Source: Afipia sp. 1NLS2
Lineage (GTDB): Bacteria; Pseudomonadota; Alphaproteobacteria; Rhizobiales; Xanthobacteraceae
Direction: 5' to 3'
DNA length: 64,000 bases
Assembly (NCBI RefSeq): GCF_000178995.1
Contig: NZ_ADVZ01000001.1
Coordinates: 1,088,001-1,152,000 of the forward strand
Shown in pieces: positions 26,216 to 35,079 of the stretch (the first letter of the stretch is position 1; each line of letters opens with the position of its first letter). A program made the position numbers and the translations under genes. The notes below the pieces were generated by a model. The model did no database searches and was not told the origin of the DNA. It was given only the letters and a program-made list of their open reading frames with translations.

Positions 26216-26258
26216 CCATATGCTTTAATTCGCACTTTGTGCTAAGTGTCGCATATGG
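26216..26258. promoter_or_regulatory. Inverted repeat over the abiEi start, probable autoregulatory operator
   Basis: CCATATGC (26216-26223) and GCATATGG (26251-26258) are perfect complements; the right arm contains the ATG at 26255. Inside it, GCACTT/AAGTGT forms a weaker inner pair. AbiEi antitoxins of the type IV family repress their own promoter by binding inverted repeats, so this is a good candidate site. Confidence 0.5.
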
Positions 26259-27064
26259 AACAAGGCACTCCCCGTCTTCCTCAAGGTCGTGCACAGCTAG
26301 TCCGTGTCCTGTCTGCGGCGGGGGACGTGATCCATGTCGACGACGTTGCCAGCACTCTTCAGCTCGACCGCACTGCGGCGGCCCAGCGCCTTTCGCGCTG
26401 GACCGAGCAGGGTTGGCTGAGACGCGTCGGTCGGGGAGCCTATGTCGCCGCTTCCATCGACACGATGGGATCCGATCGCGTTCTCGACGATCCCTGGGTG
26501 CTCGTCCCCGCGCTCTTCGCGCCGGCATATATCGGCGGGCGCACAGCGGCCGAGCATTGGGATCTCACCGAGCAAATCTTCAAGGACATCGTCGTGATGA
26601 CGGCTCAAGCCGTGCGCCAGAAGCGACAGGAGCGGCATGGCGCGCTGTTCTCGCTGAAGCACATCGATGAACGGAAACTCTTCGGCACGAAGAGTGTCTG
26701 GCGTCATCAGACCCGCGTGCCCGTCTCCGACGTGCACCGCACGATCATCGATATGCTGGATGACCCCGCGGTAGGCGGTGGCATCCAGCATGTAACTGAT
26801 TGCCTTGCCGCCTATCTGCGGCGCGACGATCGCGACAACGAGACGGTCATCGAGTACGCGGTGCGTCTCGGCAACGGCGCCATCTTCAAACGTCTCGGTT
26901 TTCTGGCCGAGCGCTTTCCCGACGGTGCCGCGCTCGCCCGCCTTTGCGAAGACCATCTGAGCGGTGGCCATGCGAAGCTCGACCCTGCGCAGGATGGATC
27001 ACATGTGGTGACAAAGTGGCGGCTGCGCGTGCCCCAACGGTGGGCTCGCGAGGAACCGACATGA
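26255..27064 (+). CDS. AbiEi-family type IV antitoxin/transcriptional regulator
   Basis: 269 residues from ATG 26255; a GTG at 26246 in the same frame is an alternative. The N-terminal winged helix is RAQLVRVLSAAGDVIHVDDV with RLSRWTEQGWLRRVGRGAYV. The C-terminal part has the AbiEi pattern (YIGGRTAAEHWDLTEQIF, then VSDVHRTIIDMLDDP). AbiEi counteracts AbiEii, not by direct contact, and represses the pair. The stop overlaps the toxin ATG. Confidence 0.85.
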   Translation: MEQGTPRLPQGRAQLVRVLSAAGDVIHVDDVASTLQLDRTAAAQRLSRWTEQGWLRRVGRGAYVAASIDTMGSDRVLDDPWVLVPALFAPAYIGGRTAAEHWDLTEQIFKDIVVMTAQAVRQKRQERHGALFSLKHIDERKLFGTKSVWRHQTRVPVSDVHRTIIDMLDDPAVGGGIQHVTDCLAAYLRRDDRDNETVIEYAVRLGNGAIFKRLGFLAERFPDGAALARLCEDHLSGGHAKLDPAQDGSHVVTKWRLRVPQRWAREEPT

Positions 27065-28521
27065 TCGAAAAGCGTGAAATCCTCGCGATCTCCCAGCAGA
27101 CGTCCCTCACGCCACACGTCGTCGAGAAGGACTATGTCCTCGGATGGATGCTCGCGGGCATCTACAGCCACGAAGACCTGGCGGAAAATTGGGTGTTCAA
27201 AGGCGGCACCTGCCTGAAGAAGTGTTTCTTCGAGACCTACCGCTTCTCCGAGGACCTCGACTTCACGCTTACAAAGCCGGAGCACCTCGACGCTGACTTT
27301 CTGAAGAACGCATTTTCTGAGATCGGCGAGTGGATTTACGAACAGACCGGCATCGAGATTCCAGCCGACAAGCAGGAATTCGAAATCTATCAGAACCCGC
27401 GCGGACAAATCTCGTGCCAGGGGAAGATCAGTTATAAGGGGCCCGTCTCATCGACCCACGGCCTTCCGCGGATCAAACTCGACCTGACAGCGGACGAGCG
27501 GGTCGTTCTGCCGCCCGTTCAAGCGCAGATTTTTCACCCGTACAGCGACGCGCCAGACGAGGGCATCCAGGTCCTGGCCTACGACTACATAGAGGCGTTC
27601 GCCGAAAAATTCCGGGCTCTCGCCGAGCGAACGCGTCCTCGCGATCTTTACGACGTGGTGAATCTTTACCGAAACGGCGAAGCGCGCCCGGAACCACGGC
27701 GCTTCATGGAAGTCCTGCGCGCCAAATGCGAATTCAAGGGCATCGGCATTCCGAGCATAGCTGACCTTGAGCCTCACCGTGCGGATCTTGAGGCCGGTTG
27801 GACCCACATGCTGGAACACCAGCTCCCGGCGCTTCTACCAGTTGCGACTTTTTGGGGCGCGCTCCCAGAGATCTTCGCCTGGCTCCAAGGCGCCATTCTG
27901 CAACCCCTCGCGGCGATGCCCATCGGCGCCGGTGATACACTCATCCGCGAGCGCATCGTCGGCTTGCCTGCCGGCGGCCGAGGGCAAAACTATATCGAGA
28001 TGATCCGCTTCGCAGCGGCCAACCGTCTCCTCGTTGAAATCGACTATCGCGATAAGCAGGGCAACCGCTCAACGAGAGCAATCGAGGCTTACTCGCTCCG
28101 CCGCTCGCAAGCGGGAGACGTGTTGCTCATGGCCGTGCGCGCGGACAACGGTCAACCGCGCAGCTATCTGGTCGGTAGCATCCTTGGAGTTACAACTACC
28201 CAGACGCCATTCTCGCCGCGCTACCCGATTGAACTTACGCCGTCTGGCCCTCAGAGCATTCCGCAGGCAGCGAGCTCTGACTCAGGAGGGGGTTTCGGCG
28301 TCCGGCATACGCCAGTCATTCGGCGTTCGCCCGCCCGCAGGGCGACGCGCAGCACAAGTTTTGCCGGCGCAAGCGGCCCAACCTACGTATTTAAATGTTC
28401 AGTCTGCGGAAAAACTTTCAACAAGAAGAGCTACGACGCGACGTTGAACAAGCACAAAAACAACCAGACGGGATACGAATGTTACGGCACGTTCGGAACC
28501 TTCGTGAAGACGAAATACTAG
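27061..28521 (+). CDS. AbiEii-type nucleotidyltransferase toxin fused to WYL-like domain and zinc finger
   Basis: 486 residues from ATG 27061, which overlaps the antitoxin stop; the longer ORF from 26800 is a shadow. The nucleotidyltransferase domain (about 1-270) has VFKGGTCLKKCFFETYRFSE followed by DLDF, the GGT and DxD motifs of AbiEii. A WYL-like region follows at about 305-400 (IRFAAANRLLVEIDYRDKQG, then SYLVGSILGV). The last 45 residues hold a Cys/His cluster (KCSVCGKTFNKK, LNKHKNNQTGYEC) that looks like a zinc finger. Standard AbiEii proteins are about 280-300 residues, so both extra domains are additions. The fusion would give the toxin ligand- or nucleic-acid-sensing parts; that is inference. 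Confidence 0.85.
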   Translation: MIEKREILAISQQTSLTPHVVEKDYVLGWMLAGIYSHEDLAENWVFKGGTCLKKCFFETYRFSEDLDFTLTKPEHLDADFLKNAFSEIGEWIYEQTGIEIPADKQEFEIYQNPRGQISCQGKISYKGPVSSTHGLPRIKLDLTADERVVLPPVQAQIFHPYSDAPDEGIQVLAYDYIEAFAEKFRALAERTRPRDLYDVVNLYRNGEARPEPRRFMEVLRAKCEFKGIGIPSIADLEPHRADLEAGWTHMLEHQLPALLPVATFWGALPEIFAWLQGAILQPLAAMPIGAGDTLIRERIVGLPAGGRGQNYIEMIRFAAANRLLVEIDYRDKQGNRSTRAIEAYSLRRSQAGDVLLMAVRADNGQPRSYLVGSILGVTTTQTPFSPRYPIELTPSGPQSIPQAASSDSGGGFGVRHTPVIRRSPARRATRSTSFAGASGPTYVFKCSVCGKTFNKKSYDATLNKHKNNQTGYECYGTFGTFVKTKY

Positions 28522-28535
28522 CGAGACCGCAGTCA

Positions 28536-29198
28536 ATGGTTGAAGAGAATAAACCCGACGAAAAGGTGCGGACGAGGCGGATCCGTATGCGAGCGATCCG
28601 TTCTTAAAGAGAATCTTCGATGGAGAGTGGACACTACGTCCTGATCGACGATGACCGGATTGTTGCGCACGGACGAATGCAGAGACCCAATGACGGAAAG
28701 GTCGCCGACAATGGCAACTTCATCCTGAACGATTGGCGGTTCGCGGCGGAACTCTCGGGGACGTTCTGGGCTTTCAAAGCAGACGGGTCGCCTATCCTGT
28801 CACAGCCCTTCGCGGCCAATCTCTTCAATAACGGACTTTCGGCTGACGGCACCTTCGCGGCTTGCCATACCTGCAATTCGGGAAGCGAGCCGGATAGTGC
28901 CGTCCTCGCGATCTTTGACCTATCGCGCGGCAAGGAATTGACTCGTTTCCGAGCCGAGTCTGGCTGGCCCAATACCTATGAGTTTTTGGTTGACGAGCGC
29001 ACCGTGCGAGGGCAAACGCCTACGGCTTCACCGACGGCCTTCGGCGTTTGCCCGCCGACAACCATGTTGACCATGCGCTCTCGACCGTACGGCGTCAGGC
29101 GGGCATTGTTATGGATGTCCATTCGGCTCCTCCAAGGACAAGTTGACGTCTCGACAACATCAGCTTCCTCGGCCGGGGCCGGATGGACAACCTATTGA
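28536..29198 (+). pseudogene. Disrupted gene of unknown family, beta-rich product
   Basis: The best stretch is 28620-29010, encoding YVLIDDDRIVAHGRMQRPND, then NFILNDWRFAAELSGTFWAF and FNNGLSADGTFAACHTCNSG, which looks like a well-conserved beta-rich protein. A plausible N-terminus lies in other frames: MVEENKPDEK at 28536 and then DPYASDPFLKRIFDGEWT at about 28580-28635. This needs two frame changes. At 29011 the reading runs into a hairpin-forming repeat and the remaining residues look random up to the stop at 29198. It is likely a decayed third gene behind the AbiE pair. I do not recognise the family. Confidence 0.5.
29011..29052. repeat. 10-bp perfect inverted repeat at the break of the 28536 gene
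   Basis: GGCAAACGCC (29011-29020) and GGCGTTTGCC (29043-29052) can form a hairpin with a 22-base loop. The conserved-looking reading of the upstream gene ends exactly here. It could be a short mobile palindrome or a remnant of an insertion; a second copy was not seen in the window. Confidence 0.5.
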
Positions 29199-29797
29199 AA
29201 GCTCACACCTAGCGGGAATGCGCGGTTGGCGACAGTCCGCTTTTCATTCGCGAGCATCTCAGCGTTGACCGAGAAATAGCAACCGAGATCGACAGCGCGC
29301 CGGATTTCGGCCGCCGTCCCGGTGAACCAATGCAACACCACTCGGCCGCGCGTCGGCGGCAGATGTTTCTCCATCATGTCGAGCACGATCTTCGTCGCGC
29401 GAACGCTGTGAACGGTTAGTATCTTGTCGGACGCTGCGGCGCATGAGGTAAGTATCTCGACGAAAACCTCCTTCTGCCGCTCGAACGAAGGATAAAATTT
29501 GGGTCCTGCGTCGAGACCGACCTCTCCGACGTACCGTGTCCGCGGCAACAACTGCTTCCAGAGCGCAATTTCGTGGCTCCGCTCGGCGACGAGCTGCGGA
29601 TGCAATCCCAAAGCGGCCCGGACGTGGCGCGTCGCTGCTGCAAGTTCCTGATTGCGTGGCCAAGCCTTCGGCGTCGTTGTCACGGCGAGGGTGAAGACAC
29701 CTTCGCGCTCACACCGCGCCACCGCTTCGGCATGGTCGGGGTAAAGATCGAGGTGGCAGTGGAAGTCTACGAGCGGCCGCACTTTGTCCGAAATCAC
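29192..29797 (-). pseudogene. qatD: qatD remnant: TatD-family nuclease lacking its C-terminus
   Basis: 201 residues remain. The metal ligands VDFHCHLD, VGEVGLD, TVHSVRA and LHWFTGT are present. The frame then ends at LANEKRTVANRAFPLGVSFQ, just where TatD proteins continue with the final catalytic Asp (TETDxP) and about 45 more residues. That Asp is missing, so activity is doubtful. The start overlaps the qatC stop. In the known Qat system QatD is a TatD-like DNase working with QatA, B and C. Confidence 0.75.
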
Positions 29798-30810
29798 GCT
29801 GGAGCCGTCTGGACACCGGTCAAAAGCCGGCCGACCTCCTCTAAACCCCGACGATAGACACCGGCCAGCGCGTCATGTCGGGCGGGATCGTCGTAAAGCG
29901 GTCCGGGCTTATGGATCAGCACCTTGGCGAGATCAGGACGGGCTGCGAGACGCGCGATCGCTATCTGAAACGAGCGGACCTGCTGACCTGCGGCCTGCTT
30001 CGTGTCGAGGGGACCGGCACGGAGATTCGCAAGCGTGTATGTCGTCGGATCGTTCGGCTCGAGAGCGGCGCGACGGATCAAACAGGGCAGACAGAAACCA
30101 CAATGGCCTTGCGGCTGCTTCGTCCAGCGTCCCTTGGTCGGCGACGAACACGACAAGGACGACGGCGCGAGCTTCGAGAGGACCGCCTGGCTCGCACAGG
30201 CGGCCACCATCTCGCCCTTGGTCTTGTCCCAATATGGATTGTCGATGCGACCACCGACCCCAAGCGCAGCGAGCATCTCGTTCCAGCGAGCGATATAGAA
30301 GGGGTGCGTCGTCCGCGTGCTGAGCGCCCCGAGCCTCAGGCGGTCGAGCGGCACATTGAGCGCGATCAGGCCATTCTCCGGCACCTTGAGCACGAAGGGA
30401 CTCGCCAAGCACGTTCCGGCCGTCACCCCAAGGGAGAAGAACAAAAAGGATCGGCCGCGCGTCGTATCCTCGGACGCCACATCATCAAATAGACCGGCGT
30501 CGAAGCTCATCCAAACCCGGAGCCGATTGAACGTCGACCCGGGGTATGCGGCCTTGAGGCCGTCGAAGCAGCGCTCTTGTGATTTGCTCACCAACCCTTC
30601 GCCTGCATGGCTCACGAGCAGCGGCACCCCGTTACCTTCAAGGGTATCGATCGCACCGATCAGGCTGTCGAGGCCGCCTGAAAACAGGCTGACGCCGTCG
30701 AACGGGGGCGGCAGCAGAGTTGGCGCGGAGGCTGGCACGATCGTCTTGAACGTCCTCGGTCGTTTCCGGAACCCAACCTCCCACCGATCGCCGGTAAGGA
30801 AGTTTAGCGC
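29794..30810 (-). pseudogene. qatC: qatC remnant: QueC-like protein without its N-terminus
   Basis: The PP-loop (GVSLFSGGLDSLIGAIDTLE), the middle of the QueC-like domain and the zinc-binding GHCGFCLPCLIRRAAL are all there. Upstream, the frame reads ALNFLTGDRWEVGFRKRPRT, which is typical QatC sequence about 100 residues in. That stretch runs directly into the last codons of qatB with no room for the first ~100 residues. The only possible start, GTG at 30738, would give a 314-residue protein that lacks the N-terminal domain. A deletion across the qatB-qatC junction explains both genes. Confidence 0.75.
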
Positions 30811-31373
30811 CCGGCGAGGTCGGCGATCGTCTCGATGAAAGCGTCGCGAGCGATACCTTCGTCAATCGACCCGCCTTCCGGACAGATATAATCCGCGAGC
30901 CCGGCGAACACCTCTTCGATCGGCCGGCCGGCCAGGCTTTCGAGGTTCAACGCCCTTAGGGCCTCGCGGACGCCGTTGACGCTCGCGTCGTTCAGGAAGC
31001 GGACCAATCCCGCCCCGGCTCCCCGCGATGAACCCATGCGCTGGGCGGCACGACGAGATCCGCCCGCCGAGGTCGACACATAGCGCGAGATCGCGCGGCC
31101 CAAGCCGCGACGGTCGGTTCCCCCCGAACTGGCGAACCGCGAGAAACTGGTGCGCGCTCCGGTGTAACGGTCAGAAGCCCCAGCCGCCGGGATGACAGGT
31201 CGCGGCGCCGGCGCCGGGGGGACCGCCGGCGGCGCACCGGTCGCGGGTGCAGGCGTCGACCCGTCGCTGGGCGGCGTGGCGCCGCCTCCCGCGCCGCCGC
31301 CGTCGTCCTGCAGCCAACTCGGGATCAAGGGCGTCCCACCGCCAGCACCGCCATACGCGTTCGAGGTTCCCAT
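30804..31373 (-). pseudogene. qatB: qatB remnant: truncated QatB-like protein
   Basis: Start ATG at 31373 overlaps a TGA of the upstream fragment (ATGA). The product opens with GGTPLIPSWLQDD and a Gly/Pro-rich linker, as QatB proteins do, followed by ARTSFSRFASSGGTDRRGLG and GLVRFLNDASVNGVREALRA. It stops after 189 residues at ETIADLAGR; QatB is normally about 270-300. The missing end matches the deletion that also removed the start of qatC. The reading to 31682 upstream is not in the same gene. Confidence 0.7.
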
Positions 31374-31612
31374 CAGCGGCGATTCCCGCGCGTGCGTAGC
31401 GCCGCCGCGGCCGTCGTCTTCAGGAACGAGCCCTTGGATGTGGACCAGGTCTTCAGAAGCCGCTCGAAGCGGGCCACCGATTCCCCCTCCTTGATCACGC
31501 CCTCCCAGCCGGACGCCGGCCACGGACCGCAGCGGTCCGCCGGTAGAGCCTCGGAGATCGAGGAGATTCGGCTGCAAGGTCGGATGGGCGCGCACCAGAA
31601 CGGCGACACCAT
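31373..31612 (-). pseudogene. Possible C-terminal fragment of qatA
   Basis: The frame ends in TGA overlapping the qatB ATG, as the gene before qatB should. Its last ~43 residues (EGVIKEGESVARFERLLKTW, then SKGSFLKTTAAAALRTRG) look like a real protein end. Upstream residues look random, and no ATPase domain is found. Qat operons start with an ATPase gene (qatA) before qatB, so this is probably its tail. No Walker motifs can be checked, so confidence is low. From about 31613 to 31780 nothing recognisable was found. Confidence 0.35.
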
Positions 31613-31781
31613 CGATGCCCCGATCTATCTGCAGGTCGACGGCGCCGCTTGGTCCGCGCCGCAGTTGGGTTCGCGATCGCACGTTCCGTCCGTGCTCCTG
31701 CTCGGCCGCTCCGCAGGGTCGGGCGGCAAGCCCACAGCCCTGGAAGCTCTAAGAGCAGGCATAATGCATGTATCGGACGTT

Positions 31782-31804
31782 TACATTGATGTTCGAAACA
31801 TGTA
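31782..31804. promoter_or_regulatory. Candidate operator before the XRE gene
   Basis: TACAT (31782-31786) and ATGTA (31800-31804) flank TGATGTTCGAAAC, and related 21-bp units (starting GATGTTCGAAAC and GATGCTTCAACA) follow one another up to the XRE start. The stretch is much richer in AT than its surroundings. It may be the binding site of the XRE protein at 31841. Confidence 0.35.
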
Positions 31805-31840
31805 TATGGATGCTTCAACACCGTATGTGGACGGAGCAAC

Positions 31841-32086
31841 ATGATCACTGCTGGGCAGATGCGAGCGGCCCGTGCGCTCCTTGCGCTGGACCAACGCGAT
31901 CTGGCCGAACAATCCGGCCTTTCGCTTCCAACGATCCAGAGAATGGAAGCCAGCGAAGGCGTAATCCGCGGCAACGTCGATTCCCTCATGAAGCTGATTG
32001 CCGGGCTCGATGCGGCGGGCATCGAACTCATCGGTGAGGGCGCAACCAGCTCGGGCGGAGGCCGTGGCGTCCGGCTGAAAGGCTGA
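31841..32086 (+). CDS. XRE-type HTH regulator, 81 aa
   Basis: A short HTH_3 protein: QMRAARALLALDQRDLAEQS, then GLSLPTIQRMEASEG, with a C-terminal GIELIGEGATSSGGGRGVRL. This compact type is common in rhizobia and often stands before transporter genes. GGAG is 6 bases upstream of the ATG. It precedes the hydrogenase-like operon by 51 bases in the same direction and may regulate it. Confidence 0.85.
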   Translation: MITAGQMRAARALLALDQRDLAEQSGLSLPTIQRMEASEGVIRGNVDSLMKLIAGLDAAGIELIGEGATSSGGGRGVRLKG

Positions 32087-32137
32087 GGCAGACGACATGG
32101 ACAAGAGCATGCATCCGCGCCGGCCAAGGGGTTGCTG

Positions 32138-34135
32138 ATGCCCATTGTGTTGACGTGTATCACCGGGCTGCTCGTTGTGTCGGCTCTGTCGCTTATCCTG
32201 ATCCCTCATCGCGCCGCCACGCCGATCATCTACGGCGCCTGCCTGACGATCTCGCTTACGTTGTGCGCGGACTCCCTTCTGTCTATCGGCCAAGCGTCCT
32301 CGGAGGCGGTTCTGCCGCTGGGGCTTCCTTGGCTTGGTGCGCATTTCCGGCTCGATCCGCTCGCGTGCGCCTTTCTTGCCATCATCAATTTCGGCGCGGC
32401 GAGCGCGTCTCTCTATGCGCTAGGCTACGGACGGCACGAAGCGGAGCCCGCCCGCGTGCTGCCGTTCTATCCCGCTTTTCTCGCGGCCATGAATCTCGTG
32501 GTCGTCGCCGACGACGCCTACAGCTTCCTGTTCGCCTGGGAGCTCATGTCGTTGGTGTCGTGGGCGCTGGTGATGGCGCGCCATCACGCGGCGAAGACAG
32601 CCTACGCGGGATTCGTCTATCTGATCATGGCGAGCTTCGGCACATTCGCGCTGCTGTTCGCCTTCGGGCTGCTGGCCGGTGCGCACGGCGATTACGCTTT
32701 CGACGCCATTCGCGCGCACCACCTCTCGCCCGGCCTGGCAGGGCTTGCGCTCGTCCTGGCGGTCATCGGCGCCGGCTCTAAGGCGGGCCTCGTCCCATTG
32801 CACGTCTGGCTGCCACTCGCGCACCCGGCCGCGCCGAGCCATGTTTCGGCGCTGATGAGTGGCGTGATGACGAAGGTCGCCATCTACGCCTTCATCCGGG
32901 TCGCCTTCGATCTGATGGGAGATCCGAGTTGGTGGTGGAGCCTGCCAGCCCTCCTGCTCGGCGGCGCAACGGCTGCGATCGGTGTGCTCTACGCGTTGAT
33001 GGAAACCGATCTCAAGCGCGTGCTCGCCTACAGCACCATCGAGAATGTCGGCATCATCTTCATCGCGCTTGGCCTTGCGTTGGCCTTCAAGGCCAGTGGT
33101 CTGGCTGGCGCCGCCGCGCTGGCGTTGACCGCCGCGCTATTCCACGCCCTCAACCACATGCTGTTCAAGAGCGCCCTGTTCTATGGCTCTGGCGCCGTGA
33201 TCGTAGCGACGGGAGAGCAGGACATGGAGCGGCTGGGCGGCCTGATCCATCGCATGCCGATCTCGTCTGCCGCCTTCCTCGCCGCCAGCATGGCCATTTC
33301 GGCGCTGCCGCCGTTCAACGGCTTCGCCTCCGAATGGCTGATCTTCCAGAGTATCCTGGTCAGCCCGCAACTGCCGCAGATGGGGTTGAAGTTGCTGGTG
33401 CCAGCGGTCGGCGTCCTGCTGGCGCTCGCCGCCGCGCTCGCCGCCGCCTGCTTCGTGCGTGCCTTCGGAGCCACCTATCTGGGCCGCCCGCGAACAACCG
33501 CTGCCGCAGAGGCGCGCGAAGCCGATCGTTGGTCGCTCGCGACGATGCTCATCTGTGCTGCCCTTTGCCTGTTGGCCGGTCTGTTCCCTGGCATCATCAT
33601 CGATTGGCTGCAGCCGGTTCCGGCCACACTTGTGGCCGGGCATATGCCGTCCCAGGCGAGCATTCCTTGGCTATCCATTGTGCCCGTATCGGCAAGTCGC
33701 AGTTCCTACAATGGCCTCCTGCTGTTCGGCTTCGTGGTGGCCTCTGCCGGTCTTGCGGCCGTCGTGGTCCATCGCTTCGCCTCCCGAACGGTGCGCAAGG
33801 CGCCGTTCTGGGATTGCGGTTACCCGGGGCTTGGCATCGTCGCGCAATACTCCGCCACCAGCCTGGCGCAGCCCATACGGCGGGTCTTCGCAACCGTCAC
33901 GTTCGCAGCACATGAGCAAGTCGAGATGCCGCCGCCCGGCGATCCGCGACCGGCAACCCTCCGAAGGTTCCTGCGCGATCCAGTCTGGGATTTTATGTAC
34001 GCGCCGATCGCCAGCGCCATCGGCGCATCGGCGACGTTGTTGAATCACATTCAGTTCTTTACGATCCGCCGCTATCTCAGCTTCGTCTTCATCGCGCTCA
34101 TCGTCCTCCTGGTGGTTCTCGCGTTATGGGGATGA
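32138..34135 (+). CDS. hyfB: HyfB-like proton-pumping membrane subunit
   Basis: 665 residues with about 16 hydrophobic helices, an NuoL/MrpA-type antiporter-like subunit. Conserved segments include FLFAWELMSLVSWALVMARH, GAGSKAGLVPLHVWLPLAHP and LKRVLAYSTIENVGIIFIAL. The last part contains KAPFWDCGYPGL and a final helix as in HyfB/HycC. ATG at 32138 follows AAGGGG; TTG at 32132 is an alternative. It starts an operon whose genes overlap by 4 bases. Confidence 0.88.
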   Translation: MPIVLTCITGLLVVSALSLILIPHRAATPIIYGACLTISLTLCADSLLSIGQASSEAVLPLGLPWLGAHFRLDPLACAFLAIINFGAASASLYALGYGRHEAEPARVLPFYPAFLAAMNLVVVADDAYSFLFAWELMSLVSWALVMARHHAAKTAYAGFVYLIMASFGTFALLFAFGLLAGAHGDYAFDAIRAHHLSPGLAGLALVLAVIGAGSKAGLVPLHVWLPLAHPAAPSHVSALMSGVMTKVAIYAFIRVAFDLMGDPSWWWSLPALLLGGATAAIGVLYALMETDLKRVLAYSTIENVGIIFIALGLALAFKASGLAGAAALALTAALFHALNHMLFKSALFYGSGAVIVATGEQDMERLGGLIHRMPISSAAFLAASMAISALPPFNGFASEWLIFQSILVSPQLPQMGLKLLVPAVGVLLALAAALAAACFVRAFGATYLGRPRTTAAAEAREADRWSLATMLICAALCLLAGLFPGIIIDWLQPVPATLVAGHMPSQASIPWLSIVPVSASRSSYNGLLLFGFVVASAGLAAVVVHRFASRTVRKAPFWDCGYPGLGIVAQYSATSLAQPIRRVFATVTFAAHEQVEMPPPGDPRPATLRRFLRDPVWDFMYAPIASAIGASATLLNHIQFFTIRRYLSFVFIALIVLLVVLALWG

Positions 34136-35079
34136 CGTCCGCGCTCGCAGCCCAATTCGGGCAGATGCTGCTGGTTCTGGCGCTTGCCCCGGCGTTGACC
34201 GGCGTGACCCGCAAGATGAAGGCGCGGCTGCAGCGCCGGATCGGGCCGCCGATCCTGCAGCCTTATCGCGACTTGCGGCGTCTATTCGGAAAGGACGTCG
34301 TCCTCGCCGACAACAGCTCGTGGCTCTTTCGGGTGGCGCCTTACCTGATCTTCGCCGCCACCTGGGTGGCGGCGGCGCTCGTCCCGACCTTTCAAACCGG
34401 CCTTCTGTTTAGTTGGGTGGGCGACCTGATCGCTATCGTCGCGCTCCTCGGCACGGCGCGCTTTGTTCAAGCCGTCGCAGCACTCGATACCGGAACCAGT
34501 TTCGGCGGCATCGGCGCCAGCCGTGAGGTCATGATCGCCTCTCTCGCCGAGCCGGCGATGATCATGGTCGTGTTCACGGTCGCTCTCGTCGCGGGATCGA
34601 CGCAATTGTCAACCATCGCGGCATTCATGGCAGACGCGGGAGGCCTGCGCGTTTCGCTCGCCATGGCACTCGTCGCGCTCATCATCGTCGCGCTGGCGGA
34701 AAACGCCCGCATCCCGGTCGACAATCCGTCCACGCATCTCGAAGTAACGATGGTGCATGAAGCGATGGCACTCGAATATTCCGGCCGTCACCTCGCGATG
34801 ATTGAACTGGCGGCGTCGCTGAAACTGCTTCTCTACATATCGATCATCGCCTGCATCTTCTTTCCGTTCGGACTGATCACCGATGGAGCCGGACTACCGG
34901 CGCATGCGATCTCCCTCGCGGCTTATCTTCTGAAGGTGATCGTTGCAGGCCTGCTATTGGCGACGCTCGAAACCGTCATCGCCAAGATGCGTGTGTTTCG
35001 CGTGCCTAATCTGCTCGGGATCGCGCTGATGCTCGGCCTGCTGGGCACATTGCTGCTGTTCGTGTCGGGGGGCATGTGA
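34132..35079 (+). CDS. hyfC: HyfC/NuoH-like membrane subunit
   Basis: 315 residues, eight or so helices. The typical GVTRKMKARLQRRIGPPILQ and RIPVDNPSTHLEVTMVHEAM segments identify a complex I subunit 1 (NuoH/HycD/HyfC) homologue, which links the membrane arm to the hydrophilic subunits. ATG at 34132 overlaps the hyfB stop (ATGA); an ATG at 34126 is two codons earlier. Confidence 0.9.
   Translation: MTSALAAQFGQMLLVLALAPALTGVTRKMKARLQRRIGPPILQPYRDLRRLFGKDVVLADNSSWLFRVAPYLIFAATWVAAALVPTFQTGLLFSWVGDLIAIVALLGTARFVQAVAALDTGTSFGGIGASREVMIASLAEPAMIMVVFTVALVAGSTQLSTIAAFMADAGGLRVSLAMALVALIIVALAENARIPVDNPSTHLEVTMVHEAMALEYSGRHLAMIELAASLKLLLYISIIACIFFPFGLITDGAGLPAHAISLAAYLLKVIVAGLLLATLETVIAKMRVFRVPNLLGIALMLGLLGTLLLFVSGGM

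Noticed and set aside
29192-31682. Intact Qat system
   Set aside because: qatA is absent as a whole gene, qatB and qatC are cut at their shared junction and qatD lacks the catalytic end.
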